From assembly GCA_008933995.1 (NCBI GenBank), contig WARS01000645.1, positions 2,170,001 through 2,234,000 on the forward strand: 64,000 nt of DNA, given 5' to 3'. The notes under the pieces are model-generated. The model saw only the letters and a list, made by a program, of their open reading frames with translations. It made no database searches and had not been told where the DNA came from. Both the position numbers and the translations under genes were made by a program. Positions within the stretch are counted from its first letter, which is position 1; each line of letters starts with the position of its first letter. Below are positions 21,601 to 34,080 of the stretch, piece after piece. The stretch comes from Datnioides undecimradiatus (lineage: Eukaryota; Chordata; Actinopteri; Lobotiformes; Datnioididae).

Positions 21601-24600
21601 TAATATATTTGACTAATTATTGCAGCTATAACACAACACACATATGATATTTTTTTGTTTTTAATATATGTTGCTAATGTGTGTAATTTTTTTTTTTCCC
21701 TCCTTAAGGTCAACAATGTGTCCACTGCTCCTGAAATGCTCCCGATATCAGACTACCCTGAGAAGCTGGGAGGCTCCAGGAGTCACCTGGACGATGAAAG
21801 CACAAACTATGACAAACCTCCCTACAGCTACAGCCCACAGTGAGTACACCAACTAGAGCTGTGCACAGTGATAAACAACCACCATGAGAAAACAGGGGAT
21901 GTGTGTGATACTTTGTGTACTGCATGCCAGTGCGCTGCAGATGGCAGAATAGAGAGAGGACAGGGAGGTTTTGGTCAGCAGTTTGAGTTAATCTGTGTCA
22001 CAATTATATGTATGTACTATGTACACATTTTGCCTTTATTCAACAGTTTACAGTATAAAGACATGGGAAATAGAAAGGGTACATGGTTAAATATTAATCA
22101 AATCATGGACCCTCTTATTAAATGGTATGTGTCTTAATCTAATAAGGATACCCCTGCCCCCAGCCCCTGAAATAATATCTAGCTCTTTAGCAGCTAAATG
22201 CTCCACTGTGTTCTGTAGAGTTTTAGAGCTTTTTCTCTGAAGAGTGGTGACAGTGAACCTAATGTGGAGTTGGGCGCAGCTTTATGCTGTGTTTTGTTCA
22301 GATCACTGTCATCAAAAAACTTGCTGGAACTTGCTCTAGTTAAAAATGTGGACCAGGTTTTTTCGGCAAGGAGTCTTTGCAAACATGCAACATACAGGAC
22401 CTTCTCAACAGAATCTCTTTCTAGATGGCATTCATACATTAATTTGGCCAAATGTTTCCGGAAATTTATGAACTTATGTATGTATGGAATTTATGTATGT
22501 TCATGCAGCAGTGGAACTCGGTGAAATAAATATTATGACCTGTTTACTCATCCAAGATGAACCGGTAGATCATAAATCAAAAAGGCTGTACAGGCTGTTT
22601 ATTTTGACTTTCACAGTGTTTATGTCCCAATTTGACCTGCTCCCTAATGAAAACAGACATGGAAAACCTTAATATGGGACATTTTAACTGTTCATTAATT
22701 TGTTCTGTATAATTAATGTAACAATATTAATTCTGTAACGGTGCCTTGTTCCACAGGCCAGCAGTGGAAGAGGACATGCCTTTGCAAAATGGGGCTCCCT
22801 ATCCTAACTCAGAGGCACCCAGCTCGGCTGGAAGGCGAAAAAAGAGACGTGCAGGCCAGCCGCGTCGCGTCGATGGACAGGACTATGATACTGACTATAA
22901 CTCCTCAGGAGACGAGCTGGACAACGATGACTTTGACAGGTAGGAAGACGTTAAGACATAGAGGACTCTGACTTTCAGTGGTGGAATGAGTATTCACATC
23001 CTTTACTTAAGTAAAAGTAGCAGTCATCTGTTAGTTCTGACAGAACACTACTTGTTTTTAAGCGTCAGACACTAAAAAAGGGATTGGTGCTCTAGAAAAA
23101 TGTGACCTTTGTATTTTTAAAAAAAATCCTAAACTAGTTGACCTCTTTAAAAACGATGGCAAAAGTGGCAAATCTTTTTTTTGTATCTTACCTGTAATCT
23201 GACTTGTAAGACTTAGACACGAATTACCTGATGATAATATGAAGAAAAGTAGCATGGACAAAAGGGAAATAGTCATGTAAAAATGCATCAGAAATTGTAC
23301 AGTGCTTGAATAAATATACTCCCTTTCCACGCCTATAAACCGAAACTGGTCTTTCTTCTAAGATTACTTTGACATTTTTTCTTCTGTCATTTAAATGAGG
23401 CCTGTGTCTTCTTCTCTCTTTCCTCTTTGTTTTCTACCTCAGTGAATTTCCTCCCATAGCAAACGAGCAGGAACGCAATGACTACAAGCGTGAATTTGAC
23501 CGTGAACACCAGGAGTACAAAGACCTGCAGGCAGAGCTGGACGCCATCAATAAGAATCTGTCAGAGGTGGACAGAGAGCTGGATGATCTACAGGAGGGCA
23601 GCCCACAGTACCTGGTGAGATCTGTTGTTATTCACTGTTATTTATTTATTTATTCACCAATTTATATTTATTTATATGGCTATAACTGTCCAGTATTTCT
23701 GTTTGTCTGTTTAAAGCACAATGACATATTGTATGTATGTGTAGCAGGTAGCAAGGAGTTTTTGAGATTAGTGTATTTTCTTTCAAATGTACTGAATAAA
23801 ACCTACTTAAATAGATATTTACATCAGACAATAGAATAAATGTTTAATGTGAAAAGAGTCACTTAACAAACAGAAAGTGATAGGCAACTCTGAAATTCCT
23901 CTCATCTTTACAGAGTGCTGCAGCATCTTTTAACTCATTGGTCTGGTTTTATGGCCCACAAAGTTAACGTCTCACAGCTCTCGTTAGCTCTGTTTAATCT
24001 AAAAACTCACTGTACACTAACTGCTCAGCAGCAAACAGCAGACATACCACAGTTAAAGACTAGCTGGTGAACACAGTTTAGCATTTAGCAGTTAAAGAGC
24101 ACAGTGTGTTTCACGGGAGTTGTTAAAATCCAAAAACAAAGCTAAATGAGCATTACTGTTGAGTCCTAATAAATGCTAATGTTGTTCTGCCTGTTGGAAG
24201 TGTAAATAATAAACCATTTGGTAACAAGTTACTGTGCTCACTTTATAGTGTGACATAAGTCATTATTTCTCTTAAAGAGATAAAAAAAGAAAGTGTTCCT
24301 TTTAAAAGTAGTGATACATGTCTCCTAATGTCAAAATTGTAAATAAAATTGTTGATGCCCTCTTTAACAGGATGCTTTAGAAGAGTACAACAGGATAAAG
24401 AACATGAAAAAGGTATGTGGCAAAATATTGATCTACAGCACTTTAAAAACTTTCAAGGCAACCATTATAGCAACTAGCTTTTTTTTTTTTTTTTTTTTTT
24501 ACTTATGATTTGTTAATTTTGTGCAATTTGTTTAAAATTTATTTTCTTATTTCTTTCTCATTAAATTCCTGTCATCACTACAGACTGCAGATTATCAGAT

Positions 24601-24682
24601 GAAGAAGCGCAGGTGCAAATATCTGAAATCGAAACTGAACCACATCAAGAAGATGGTCAGTGATTTTGACCGCAGGGCCTAA
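18650..24682 (+). CDS. ocln: Occludin
   Basis: CDS join(18650..18699, 19033..19687, 19774..19941, 21709..21839, 22757..22939, 23443..23614, 24371..24412, 24584..24682) gives 499 aa (human 522). The start fits the vertebrate MSSRP N-terminus and is followed by SPPPY, the PPxY motif that binds the Itch ubiquitin ligase in mammals. The N-terminus is shorter than the human one. Membrane segments lie at about 48-69, 131-153, 163-188 and 236-257. The first extracellular loop (71-130) is built of Gly-Tyr-Ser repeats; the second holds C208 and C229 and the conserved block [10 protein letters not shown]. The cytosolic tail has a basic RRKKRR patch, an acidic/tyrosine segment (DYDTDY), then the ELL domain (about 385-499) ending in [17 protein letters not shown], which in mammals binds ZO-1. 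Occludin is a MARVEL protein of bicellular tight junctions. All exon phases close. Confidence 0.96.
20077..20316 (-). repeat. Teleost 'gggctgcaac' repeat family, copy 3
   Basis: Contains 'attaatccattagtcaaatt', 'aagacacctgaagatgcccc' and ends 'gtcacagccctaaa', the complement of the family's 5' words. Located in the ocln intron 19942-21708. No other gene is visible in that 1.8-kb intron. Confidence 0.65.
24479..24500 (+). repeat. Poly(T) run in ocln intron
   Basis: About 22 consecutive T in the intron between the 42-nt exon (24371-24412) and the last coding exon. It could reflect an old reverse-transcribed insertion in minus orientation or simple slippage. Confidence 0.8.
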
Positions 24683-26420
24683 ACAGCGACTCTGAGGAAT
24701 TTATGCCTGTCTAAGACGTGACAGAAGTGACTAAAATCTGATATGCCACTGATGGGAGGGGATGTGGGGGGTGTTTGAGGCTCTTCTGTCAACAACAGAC
24801 TATAAAAGGACAGAGCTACATTGATGTACATTGAACATAGAAGTTTCCACAGCCTGTCTGAGCTAAGGTTAAACAATGCACACAAAACAAATATGCAGTT
24901 TTGTATTTTACCACCATTTGTATTATGTTTATCCCTGCCATGGATACTGTCATGTATTTATTTTGCCCAACATGTTCTGATAAAGTCTAGTAGAGGAGTT
25001 AAAGAAGCAGTTTGTAGGATTTAGTAGCATTTAAATCTCTCTAGTTTGACCATTCAACATAGAAACATGTCAATGCAGGCCGGTTGATCCTGGGAAGCAG
25101 ATTGTGTTACTGATGACTGATTCTAAGCTTATAACAAAACAAATATTTGTAATTACAGGTGATTATTCAGAATCAAAACTTAATTATGAAATATATTTTA
25201 TTTCTGTCTATAGATGCCCCTAAATCCAACACACTAACTGATGCATAAACCCCATTTATTTTTATTAGCTCTTGCTACAATGACATGCTCATATTTTAAT
25301 GTAATCCTCATTTTTAATATAACCTTGTAAATATGTGGGAGACACTGTTAATATTTTAGCAATTTTTGGAAGTACGTTTATGTGTGTGTGTGTGTTATGG
25401 TGTTTCTATACTGCTGTAGAACAAACATTTTCAAATGGTTATGCATGTTTAATGCATGATGTACTTTTACAATGTGAATACACTGCATTGTGGTACTTTT
25501 TTATTACAATAAAGTCATTTATTAAACAATTTTCTTGCTCTTCTTACAAGTGTTGTGGCTAAAAATGGAACATATTTGGGACTCTTGATTTAAAGAAGAA
25601 GAGAGATTTCAGCATGTTCTATCTAAGCAATCTGATGGCATTGTTTGTGGAAAAACGAAATTGTGTTTGCTGTCTAACTTTTTTGAGAGTATTGCAACAG
25701 GTTGCTAATATAAGTAATTTTAAAATTCTGCATATAGTGACTTTAAATCTGCACAAATCAATATTTTTTTCATGTTCACAATGGATCAAATGTCATAGAT
25801 AATGTGAAAGTTGACAAATCAACAACCATTTAAGGTTATTGATTTTGGCTGTTTTGGCTAATGGTTTGGTTCTGAACTAGCAAATTGTGATCTCATAAAC
25901 CTTGTTTTCCCTTTAAAAAAACCTACTATTCAGTAGCTGAATGAAAAGACCAGGGTATTATTTTTAAGTTGGTAATGGTCAGAGCAAGCTAAAACATGAG
26001 TGAATTTTGGGTTTACAGTAATCAGAGACAAGACTCTTAATAAATGATAATGTCTGATTGTCTGCTGGATGATTATTTGCTAACATGTTCCCCTAAAGGA
26101 TTTAATAAAGTGACAGTCTGTCAGATTTTGTATTTTCAGTTTGTTCTGCTACTCCCAAGTGGCCAATAAAATCTTAAAGCAACATTAAAGCAGTGTTTAT
26201 CTTTTAAACTTCATGCTGAATCCACATGCCAAGTGACAACAGAAGACACACTCAAGCAGAGGATAGTACCTGCAGTTCGTATGTTACATTGATAAGGATA
26301 TTTGTTTCTCTCTTATATCCTCTTTGGTTTCCCGCAATGAATTTTGCAACACAGACACTACAGCACATAACAAAACATTTCACATTGAAACACACTGAAG
26401 ATCTGTCCTCTGGTTGAGTT
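24683..26420. other. 3' ends of the convergent genes ocln and ankrd34b
   Basis: Holds the ocln 3'UTR (plus) and the ankrd34b 3'UTR (minus). Open frames here are short and without recognisable similarity. A short TG run lies near 25381. The best plus-strand poly(A) signal is at 25508. Confidence 0.6.
25508..25523. terminator. Back-to-back poly(A) signals between convergent genes
   Basis: AATAAA on the plus strand (25508-25513) would serve ocln, giving a 3'UTR of about 0.85 kb. TTTATT at 25518-25523 is AATAAA on the minus strand and could serve ankrd34b, with a 3'UTR of about 0.9 kb. The plus-strand use is plausible; the minus-strand use is speculative because other copies exist. Confidence 0.4.
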
Positions 26421-28064
26421 TTAAGCTGTGGTTTTAAACTGTTCGGTCTGGATCGAGTGTCTCCTTAGCAGCATCCTCCTGGTCAGCTCTTTGGGGTGGC
26501 CTGGAGGGGCAGAGGGAAGGAAAGATTTTAGGCCAGGCTCTTTCTCACAGAAGCCACCTCCAGCACTGGAGCTTAGATTATAAACATTAAGGATAGGGTT
26601 GTTGGTGGGGTTAAGGTTCAGAGGTGGCAGAGATCTAGGCCTGGCCTGAGAGTTGTGGTCTAACAAGAAGGCTCCAGACCCTCTGCGCTCAAACCCAGAC
26701 AGCACCCTTCTGCCTAGGCTTGAGGTTGACGGTGACTCCCTGGAGCCCAGTGTGCTGGAGCAGCGTAGAGGGGCCAGCCTCTTGCCATCTGTGAGGTCTC
26801 TTGCTCTCTGCTGGGACTCATCATTGAGACTTTGGATGTCAACAGCTAGCTGGGGGTCAGAGCTGTAGATGTCAGCCCGAAGCTTGTGCCTCTGGATTAT
26901 GCTATGAATGCTTGACGAGGCCATGTTGTGAAGTGGGGTGCCAAGACTCTTGCCACTAGAAAAGGAGGAAGAGGTGGTAATTGAATCTGTTCCAAGGTTT
27001 ACAGAATGGAGATTAGGGTGGGAGGCAGAGTGGGATGATAGGAGACCTGGTAAAGCCATCTTTTGGCCTGCCTGTTTGGCACGTTCATTCTTTCCATTTC
27101 CTTCAAGTACTTTGTCTCTTGCCAGTCTTCCTTCATACCATTTGAAGTTTCCAGTTGAATTTGTGCCGTTGTCCTCATCCAGTTTGGGAATTCTGAGAGA
27201 GAGGTCCTCAGTTTGTTTGAAATCTTTGCCCTCTTCTGGCGATGCTGCATGAGGCTGCTGGGTGAGCAGGGAGGCTGGGATCTTTAGCCAGGGCTCAGAG
27301 TTCAACCTCAAGAGAGGTTGCTGCAATCCATACGGTACCGCTTGGCTTAGCCTTTGAAACCGCGATGGGGAACATGGGTGGGAGCTTACACCACATGACT
27401 GGGCATCTTTAAAGGAGAAGACAGGCTTTGATGGACATAAAGATGTGGAGGTGTACTGAGGGGAAGTGATGAGCTGGATTTCAGAGGGAGATGCAGGAGC
27501 CGCTGATGTTGTTTTGTCAGACTGTTCAATAGGACTAAGAGGAGGCATGCTGAGGTACTGCTTGGCTTGCAGTTTCCCACATGGGAATTTGTCAGTTGTT
27601 ATGATGATCACCTCTTTCCCTTTGGCCTTGCATGTGTCAAGCAACAACTTCAGAACTTTCCAGTCTCCAGCCATGACTGCATATACCAATGCTGATGTCC
27701 CAGACTGATCTTCCAGGCTAATGTCTGCTCCACTGGCCAGGAGCAGAGATGCCACCTCATGGCCAGCCTTTTCTCGACAGGCATGCATCAGCGCAGAGCG
27801 ACCTTCCTTATCCTGGATGTTGGGGTCAGCTCCTTTCTCCAAAAGGAACTGGACTAGCTTCACTCGGCTGGCACTCTGGGCATCAGTGTGCTGGGTCCTG
27901 CAGGCCACCATCAGGGGCGTTTGGCCTTGACTGTCACTTTCATTGATGTAAGCTCCTCCCTCTAAAAGCAGTCGTGTGAGCCGCAGGCGACGGAGGAAGA
28001 CTGCTCTTAGCAAAGGATTACCTGAATCCATGGCTGCCCCGGGATTACAACCCTCTCCCTCCAT
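26421..28064 (-). CDS. ankrd34b: Ankyrin repeat domain-containing protein 34B
   Basis: A single uninterrupted 547-aa reading frame, as is typical of the ANKRD34 family (human 34B is a little shorter). The N-terminal 14-150 region holds about four ankyrin repeats, with LRLTRLLLEGGAYINES, GQTPLMVAC, GADPNIQDKEGRSALMHAC and GADISLEDQSGTSALVYA. After it comes the family block CKAKGKEVIIITT. A long disordered Ser/Pro-rich middle follows, then the conserved C-terminal pieces RRGSGAFLLDH and MLLRRHSIQTEQ, the latter with a basophilic-kinase-like RRHS site. Molecular function is not established; mammalian members are expressed mainly in brain. The first Met is taken; a second at residue 12 is also possible. 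A minus-strand acceptor (TTTTCCACAG) ends at 28113, so the coding exon starts at 28112 with an untranslated exon upstream. Family is firm; B rather than A or C rests on linkage to rasgrf2. Confidence 0.92.
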   Translation of the reverse strand: MEGEGCNPGAAMDSGNPLLRAVFLRRLRLTRLLLEGGAYINESDSQGQTPLMVACRTQHTDAQSASRVKLVQFLLEKGADPNIQDKEGRSALMHACREKAGHEVASLLLASGADISLEDQSGTSALVYAVMAGDWKVLKLLLDTCKAKGKEVIIITTDKFPCGKLQAKQYLSMPPLSPIEQSDKTTSAAPASPSEIQLITSPQYTSTSLCPSKPVFSFKDAQSCGVSSHPCSPSRFQRLSQAVPYGLQQPLLRLNSEPWLKIPASLLTQQPHAASPEEGKDFKQTEDLSLRIPKLDEDNGTNSTGNFKWYEGRLARDKVLEGNGKNERAKQAGQKMALPGLLSSHSASHPNLHSVNLGTDSITTSSSFSSGKSLGTPLHNMASSSIHSIIQRHKLRADIYSSDPQLAVDIQSLNDESQQRARDLTDGKRLAPLRCSSTLGSRESPSTSSLGRRVLSGFERRGSGAFLLDHNSQARPRSLPPLNLNPTNNPILNVYNLSSSAGGGFCEKEPGLKSFLPSAPPGHPKELTRRMLLRRHSIQTEQFKTTA

Positions 28065-31000
28065 GCCTCTTGGTCCTAGCTATCAGTTTTGGAGATGTAG
28101 TAGGAGAGGTTTCTGTGGAAAATAACAAAATATTATGAACTTGTAGCCAGTTGTACAAAGTAACACTAATCATAAAAACAGGACAAATCAAATAATATTA
28201 AGAAGGCCGTAGTGAACAAGCTGTTAAAGACAGAGGCGTAGGCTGTGCTACTTGTCAGTATGAAGAAGCTGCAGATGATTGTTTGGTGCCACTGCTTGCA
28301 AAATGCTAGTAAGCTAAACTTCTTAAGTAGCTCAGCCAGGCCTCACAGCTATAGTTAGTTACTGCCATGCCAAAGCCATATCTTTGACATATTCATGACC
28401 ATAGCTAGTAAGGTCACTGGCTACCATGTGCTTGGTGATGTTGGCATTGCTTCCATCATTTCATGGCAAGGCCACTTGACTGGTAAGGTGAAGCCTTGTG
28501 CAAGCATAAGTGGCATATTGCATGCAAGCAACTGGCTGATTTTATCCCAGCATTGTTAACTTGCACTGGGTGACTACTTTTAGTTTGTTGGTGCAGGTAA
28601 CGGGTGTGTGATACTGAGCCCCTCTGATATTGTGGACCTTACTGAATGAAATATCAGGAAGGAGCCCACCTGAACACCCTGTAAACCTGCTTGCAACCTG
28701 ACACTTAGCGTCTTAGTGTTTATGGATTCTTCTCATGTTTTCCAGTGATTTTGGACTGATTTTTGTTTCCTTGGACATTGCCTGTTCTTTGGATGTTGAT
28801 TCACCAAGGATTTGTTTGTGCAGTTTTGACCTTTGCCTGCCTAACCCTTCTGTAATTCTTTGTATATTTTTGTGCTTTTTAAAAAAATCAAATTATTGAA
28901 CTGCACCAGTTCAGCCTCAGTGATGCACATTTGTGACCAACCAATTGTTTCCCTGTTACTTCCATGAACAAGTATCTCTTCTAAATCACACACATGCACT
29001 ATACAGATACTACGCAGGAATTTCTACACCGCATCAATTAGTTTCTTTACTGATTTAGTATAAAAATAAGTTGAAAAACAAAAACAAATTAAAATGTTAC
29101 TATACTCAGTTTTCTAAATCTACTTGTATGTGATACAAGCAGTTTTTGGTTTGAAAAAGCAAAACATGCATAGTTATTGTCTTTTTTGCTTGCATATAGG
29201 ATCCATTGAGCAGTCCCTTTTCATATGCTCGTCCTCCGCAGCACCAGCAGAGGCAGCCACTTTCTATCAGCCTTTGTACTGTGTGTCCTTGCCTTCCTCT
29301 ATTAGACCAGATAAGGTGGCAGTTACCAATGTCTCAGACAGTAACATAGCATTTTCCCCGTATGAGTCACAGCTCATAAAAGTGAAACACAGCAAGGATT
29401 TACATCTACAAAAGTGCCAGTGGTATGCAAAGTAGCAACAGTCACTTGACGTGTGTTTGTGTGGACCCATAAATGTCTTCAAGATTTCAAGTCATCTTTG
29501 TCTTTATGGAAGGTTTTTTAAAGTTTCATTGTGAGAGGAAAAAGCTGCCAACTGGAAAACACTAAAATAGTGAATAAAACATAATAATAGCAGATAATAA
29601 ACAAGAGAATTAGATCAGGTGACCCATAAAACCTTTGTCTGCAGTTTTCTTTAACTATATATGTTTAAATGCATCATCTGCTGTAAGTCTCTATGCTGGT
29701 TCATATGTGTGTTTATGTACATCTATACCCTACATTACTCATGTATTCATAGCATGTGTTGCCATTAGCAATGCTCCACTTTCCACATAGTAATAAATTA
29801 ACACAGTTTTATGTTTTCAACCAGCATCCTGAACCCCAACACATTTGATTTAAAGTGAAGGTGAGGTTAAATGATTATCAGTTATATTCCATGTTTTTTT
29901 TGTCTACATATCCAGTGTATCCAGTGATAAAATGATCAAAACTAACAGTTTATTGATCCTTTTATGTACTGTGTCTGTCAAAGCCTGATATATCTTTTTC
30001 CTTTTTGCAATAGAGCTCCAATGTTGTCTAAAATTCACTCAAAAGACATCAGTGAGACACACTGTAAAGTGACGTGTTGTTTCACAACAATGAAAACTGT
30101 ATTTTAATTTCACTCAATTTTACTGCCACACATACTGTACCACTGAAAGTTGACTCCAATAATGAATCGTTTTCTCTGTTTATGAAAATATAGGTCTTTT
30201 AAAAAGCAAATATATTTGAGTCAGATTTTTAAATATTTACCCTCTTCAGTAGGACCCAGTGGGCTCAGACTTGAGAACCACAGACAGGGCTAAAAAGACA
30301 GAATGACAGATAGATGGGGTGTGGAATTATTTTTAAAGCTCTTTCTATGCATAAAGTTAAGGATTAAATATAAAGCATTGTTCATTGCAGAAGCAGTTTA
30401 GTACTGTACAGATTAAAAGAATAATTAATGCAGCAGAGGCTGAAAGTTCCTGAGTTTTAGTCCCTTGTAGGAGACAAACTCAAATACTACACTTCCCATA
30501 ATGCAACATAATAGTGCCTTGGATGAGTTACAGATGTTTATGTGTTACAGATGTTCATGTGTAAATGTGGAATGCCCCTTTACTATTCTGTTTAAAATAC
30601 TTTTCAGCTGACAAGAAGTTCTTCCACATTTGTAACCAGAACATCTTCACTTAGATTCACTGGCTTGTAGAAAAGCTTCTTCTGCTTCATCCTGCTGCTG
30701 CCGTCAGCAGTGACATCATCTCTGCACACAACTGAGCTCTTTCCACTGGCAGCCACACACAAGACATAACACCACCTGCACCATGTTTGACAGATGAGGT
30801 GGAGGTGGTATGCATTTAATCGTGCTGTTCCTTTTTTGGTCTGTGCTTTCGTCTGTCCATCACTGTTGCACAGGCCAATCACTGAGTCATTAAAACAGCC
30901 ATTGTTACAGAACTCTACAGGTTTCATATTGTTACCAGATGGCTCTACCTTTGTAGAATCTCTGATGTTGTGCTAGTTTATTTTGATTTTGATGGTCAAA

Positions 31001-31241
31001 CTTTTCACTTATCTAGTGTAATAACTCAACATTTACTTAATGAATTAGCACAGAACAGATCTACCCTGACAGTGACCGTGGTGATCACCTGACTTCTTCT
31101 TTTGCACCACCATGAGTAGGCTGTTCTTCTTGTATGTATTAAGTTAGGTACATTCCACATACTCCCATTATAAGTTTATCATTTCAGCTTGTCCTACATT
31201 TATCTAAAATGCAAAGGGCTAAATGATATTTCCTACAACCT

Positions 31242-31440
31242 TGGCTGTACTTCATGTTTAGTGCTAATGAGCATAGTCTGTATGCTAGCACGCTAAACTA
31301 AGATGATGAACATGGTGAACATTCTAGCTGTTAAATGGCAGGGTGTTAGTATTGTTATTTTGAGCATTAGCATTATGATTGGTAGCATTTACCCAAAAAA
31401 CCTCACAATCTGGCTAACATGGCTGTGGACTCTGCCTTGC
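31242..31440 (+). repeat. Diverged teleost interspersed repeat, copy 2
   Basis: Contains 'catgtttagtgctaatgagc', 'cgctaaactaagatgatgaa', 'gagcattagcattatgattg' and 'aacatggctgtggactctgc'. It is the same family as 2076-2232, in the opposite orientation. An ancient copy without an open frame. Confidence 0.65.
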
Positions 31441-32498
31441 TGACATGTCTAAACTGAGCAGATTTGTGAAGGGGTTTTTCTTAATATCTGTCTTTCTTCT
31501 GCTGTTTACTGTCTCCCTCATCAATGCATCCTTACTTTTTAATTGTAAATGAGATGGCTGAATTTGAGTATTCAGATCATTAACTGAAATGAAAAAATAG
31601 CAATACCATAAATAAAATAAAGTGCCTGAGAGCTTAACGTATATATCATCTTGCTTACCACCTCTGGCTACAAATATTCCAATATTTTGGCTCTGATTGC
31701 TTTATTGGTGTTGACATTTCTTTGGTCGCCATATTGGGAACAACAACAGACTCTGATGCAAATGTCACACTTGGAATCAGCTCTGGATCTTTCTATGCAG
31801 CTCTTTTTTCTATGAAAAAGCAAACACACACATCACATCCAACTGCACTTGTGATGGGGTCCCCTAAAGCTGGGCTATTATATGTATAAAGAGTGCTACA
31901 TTTCCTACCCTTTGTATCTGACGTAGATGTAAACACTCTTAAATTTAATCTTAAAATCTGCACTTTATCCCCACGCTGTAGACTTGGTTTCCCTTCAACA
32001 CCTTAACGCTTACAAACGGCAATGTACATACACTGTACACATATATATGCTGTATATTGCAGTGTTTTGTTTCCACCTTGCCTGCAGACTGCCAGCAGTT
32101 TTGCAGATTGAGGATAGAAAACTCCACTTCACCTGAACAGGCTCAGCTCAACACTCATCCTCTATAAGAGCCCACTAACATCGCTCTGTGTGTGTCTGCG
32201 TTTGTGTGTGTGAGTGAGCGCGCATATGCTCATTGCCAGCGGTTGTTTGTAGTGCACATGTCAGAGCCGTGTTACACACTCTCGAAGAGGCAAAATGTGT
32301 TAGACAGAAATAATTAAATACTGCAACACAACACGGTTAAATATTATTTCTGCAGCCACCACAAAGCTTAACATCATCCCTACATCCAATTTTCTTGTAA
32401 GTTATTGAGCAAATTCAGTCAAAATGTCACATTAAGAAATGAATGAAGTTGAACAATTGTTGATAATATATTTCTTGCTGTGTGTTTGCACTACTTAC

Positions 32499-32640
32499 CA
32501 AGCTTCAGCTGTGATTAGTCCTCTCTTTCAGACATTTACTCCCCTGTTGCAGAGCTGCGACTGACGTCCTCTGTGACCAGGCAGTGCTGAGTGTGTGTGT
32601 GTGTGTGTGTAGCAGTTAGTCAGAGGAGGCAGGAGCCGCA
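32499..32640 (-). other. ankrd34b: Probable untranslated first exon and promoter of ankrd34b
   Basis: On the minus strand, AGCTTG is followed by a consensus donor GTAAGT (complement of 32493-32498). This could join the acceptor ahead of the ankrd34b coding exon 4.4 kb away. Within the candidate exon is a CRE-like TGACGTC (32562-32568). A (TG)n tract at 32590-32610 lies upstream in gene sense. The exon's 5' end is not determined. Confidence 0.4.
32590..32610 (+). repeat. (TG)n microsatellite
   Basis: About ten TG units next to the candidate ankrd34b first exon. Confidence 0.85.
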
Positions 32641-33993
32641 GCAGTCAAGGTTTTTCAGATTGTGTTTGCTCCTCAGACAAAGTATGTGATGTGAGAGAGA
32701 GAGTGATACAGGCTTGTTGTCAGACAGTTCTAAGAAATGGTTAATCTATCACTGCAGCAGCTTCAGCGGCGGCAGCGGCAGAGCACTGGAGAGTTACAGA
32801 GAGGGAGAACAGGAAAGGTTGTTGGAGATGAACGCACAAGGTGAAGCACTATAGCAACCCAGCGCCACAGCATGTCTGATTTGTCTTTTCATTAAAGGAG
32901 GTCTGATTCAGCAAAGGCCCATTAATTGTGAAACTGCCTCACAGGACTTTCTTTAGTTAAGTGCAGAAAGGAAAAAATTATTTTGTCCACCTTATCAATG
33001 ACATCTCCATGACAACCATCAAGGAGGCCGAATGACGGCACATGTTGTAATTGTGCTAGAGGAACTGTTCTTTGTGTCTGTGTGGGAGTGTGCATGCACC
33101 TGTGTGTGAATAAGATCCTGTGCTTATACTTTGCCTGCACATGTTTTAATTATTGTCATACCAAACATTTGGAAAATCTTAGACTTGCTGAATTGATTGA
33201 TTATAAAATCAACTAAGGTATTAAAACATAAAATCCAGGCACTAAAGACACAAAAAAACGAGATGAAAGCGAAACATCTTGACATAGCACACATTAGATC
33301 ATGTGAATGAACTGAAAGATGAAAGATGCTTCATATACAGGTCCTTTTGAACTGCAGGAGTATTACAAAACTGCTGTGACATTGTGATAAACAAAAAACA
33401 ACACAGAAATATTGTGCTTTGTATCCTCTGTCCAGACTATTACTAACCCAGCTGTTAATTATCCAGACCATGGTACAGGGTTTCCATCACTCTTCTGTAG
33501 CCATAGAAACACTGTGACTTCACAGAGCAGTTCAGAAAACCACCACAAGGAGTCAGGATTTGACAATATATATGCAGCATATGCACCTTCCTGAACTTGG
33601 TACAATCTAAAACAACTTTCCTGTAACAAATCCTTCTTCATGAGGTGTTCAGTTTCTGTTTAAACTGTGTGATTAAACTGTATGAACATTTTAGAGGATG
33701 TAGATTGTAGTGCTGTTGAACTATGTTGTGTTTTTATGCTTTGTCATCTTCATTCATATCACTGAGGGTAGGTTAAATAACAGAGACTTCTCTCTACCAA
33801 TTACAATGATCGTTACCATGTTATTTTTTTCCACCTTATATCTGTTGACATTGCTTGCCAATGGTGAAAATAATATTTAATTTATTTACATTTACTTGGG
33901 TTTTGAGGTATTTGTGCTTTACCTAAGTCTTTACATTTTTATCTTATTATATGTAAACAGAATAAAATATTGTACTTTTTGCCCCATAACATT

Positions 33994-33994
<1 letters not shown>

Positions 33995-34047
<53 letters not shown>

Positions 34048-34080
34048 GATAGATACTTAATTAATCTTGAAGGAAATTCA
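33995..34080 (+). repeat. (GATA)n tract fused to a retroposon-like tail
   Basis: About fifteen TAGA/GATA units (one AAAT interruption) run from 33995 to 34055 and continue into 'acttaattaatcttgaagga' and 'aattcagg'. This resembles 'acttTATTaatcccgaGGGAAATTC', the usual 3' end of truncated fish LINE-type insertions. Confidence 0.7.

Noticed and set aside
29124..29435. 103-codon plus-strand frame in the ankrd34b-rasgrf2 spacer
   Set aside because: No recognisable domain, no promoter or splice context, and a length expected by chance in this much sequence.
30604..30927. 107-codon minus-strand frame
   Set aside because: No recognisable domain or splice context; treated as chance.
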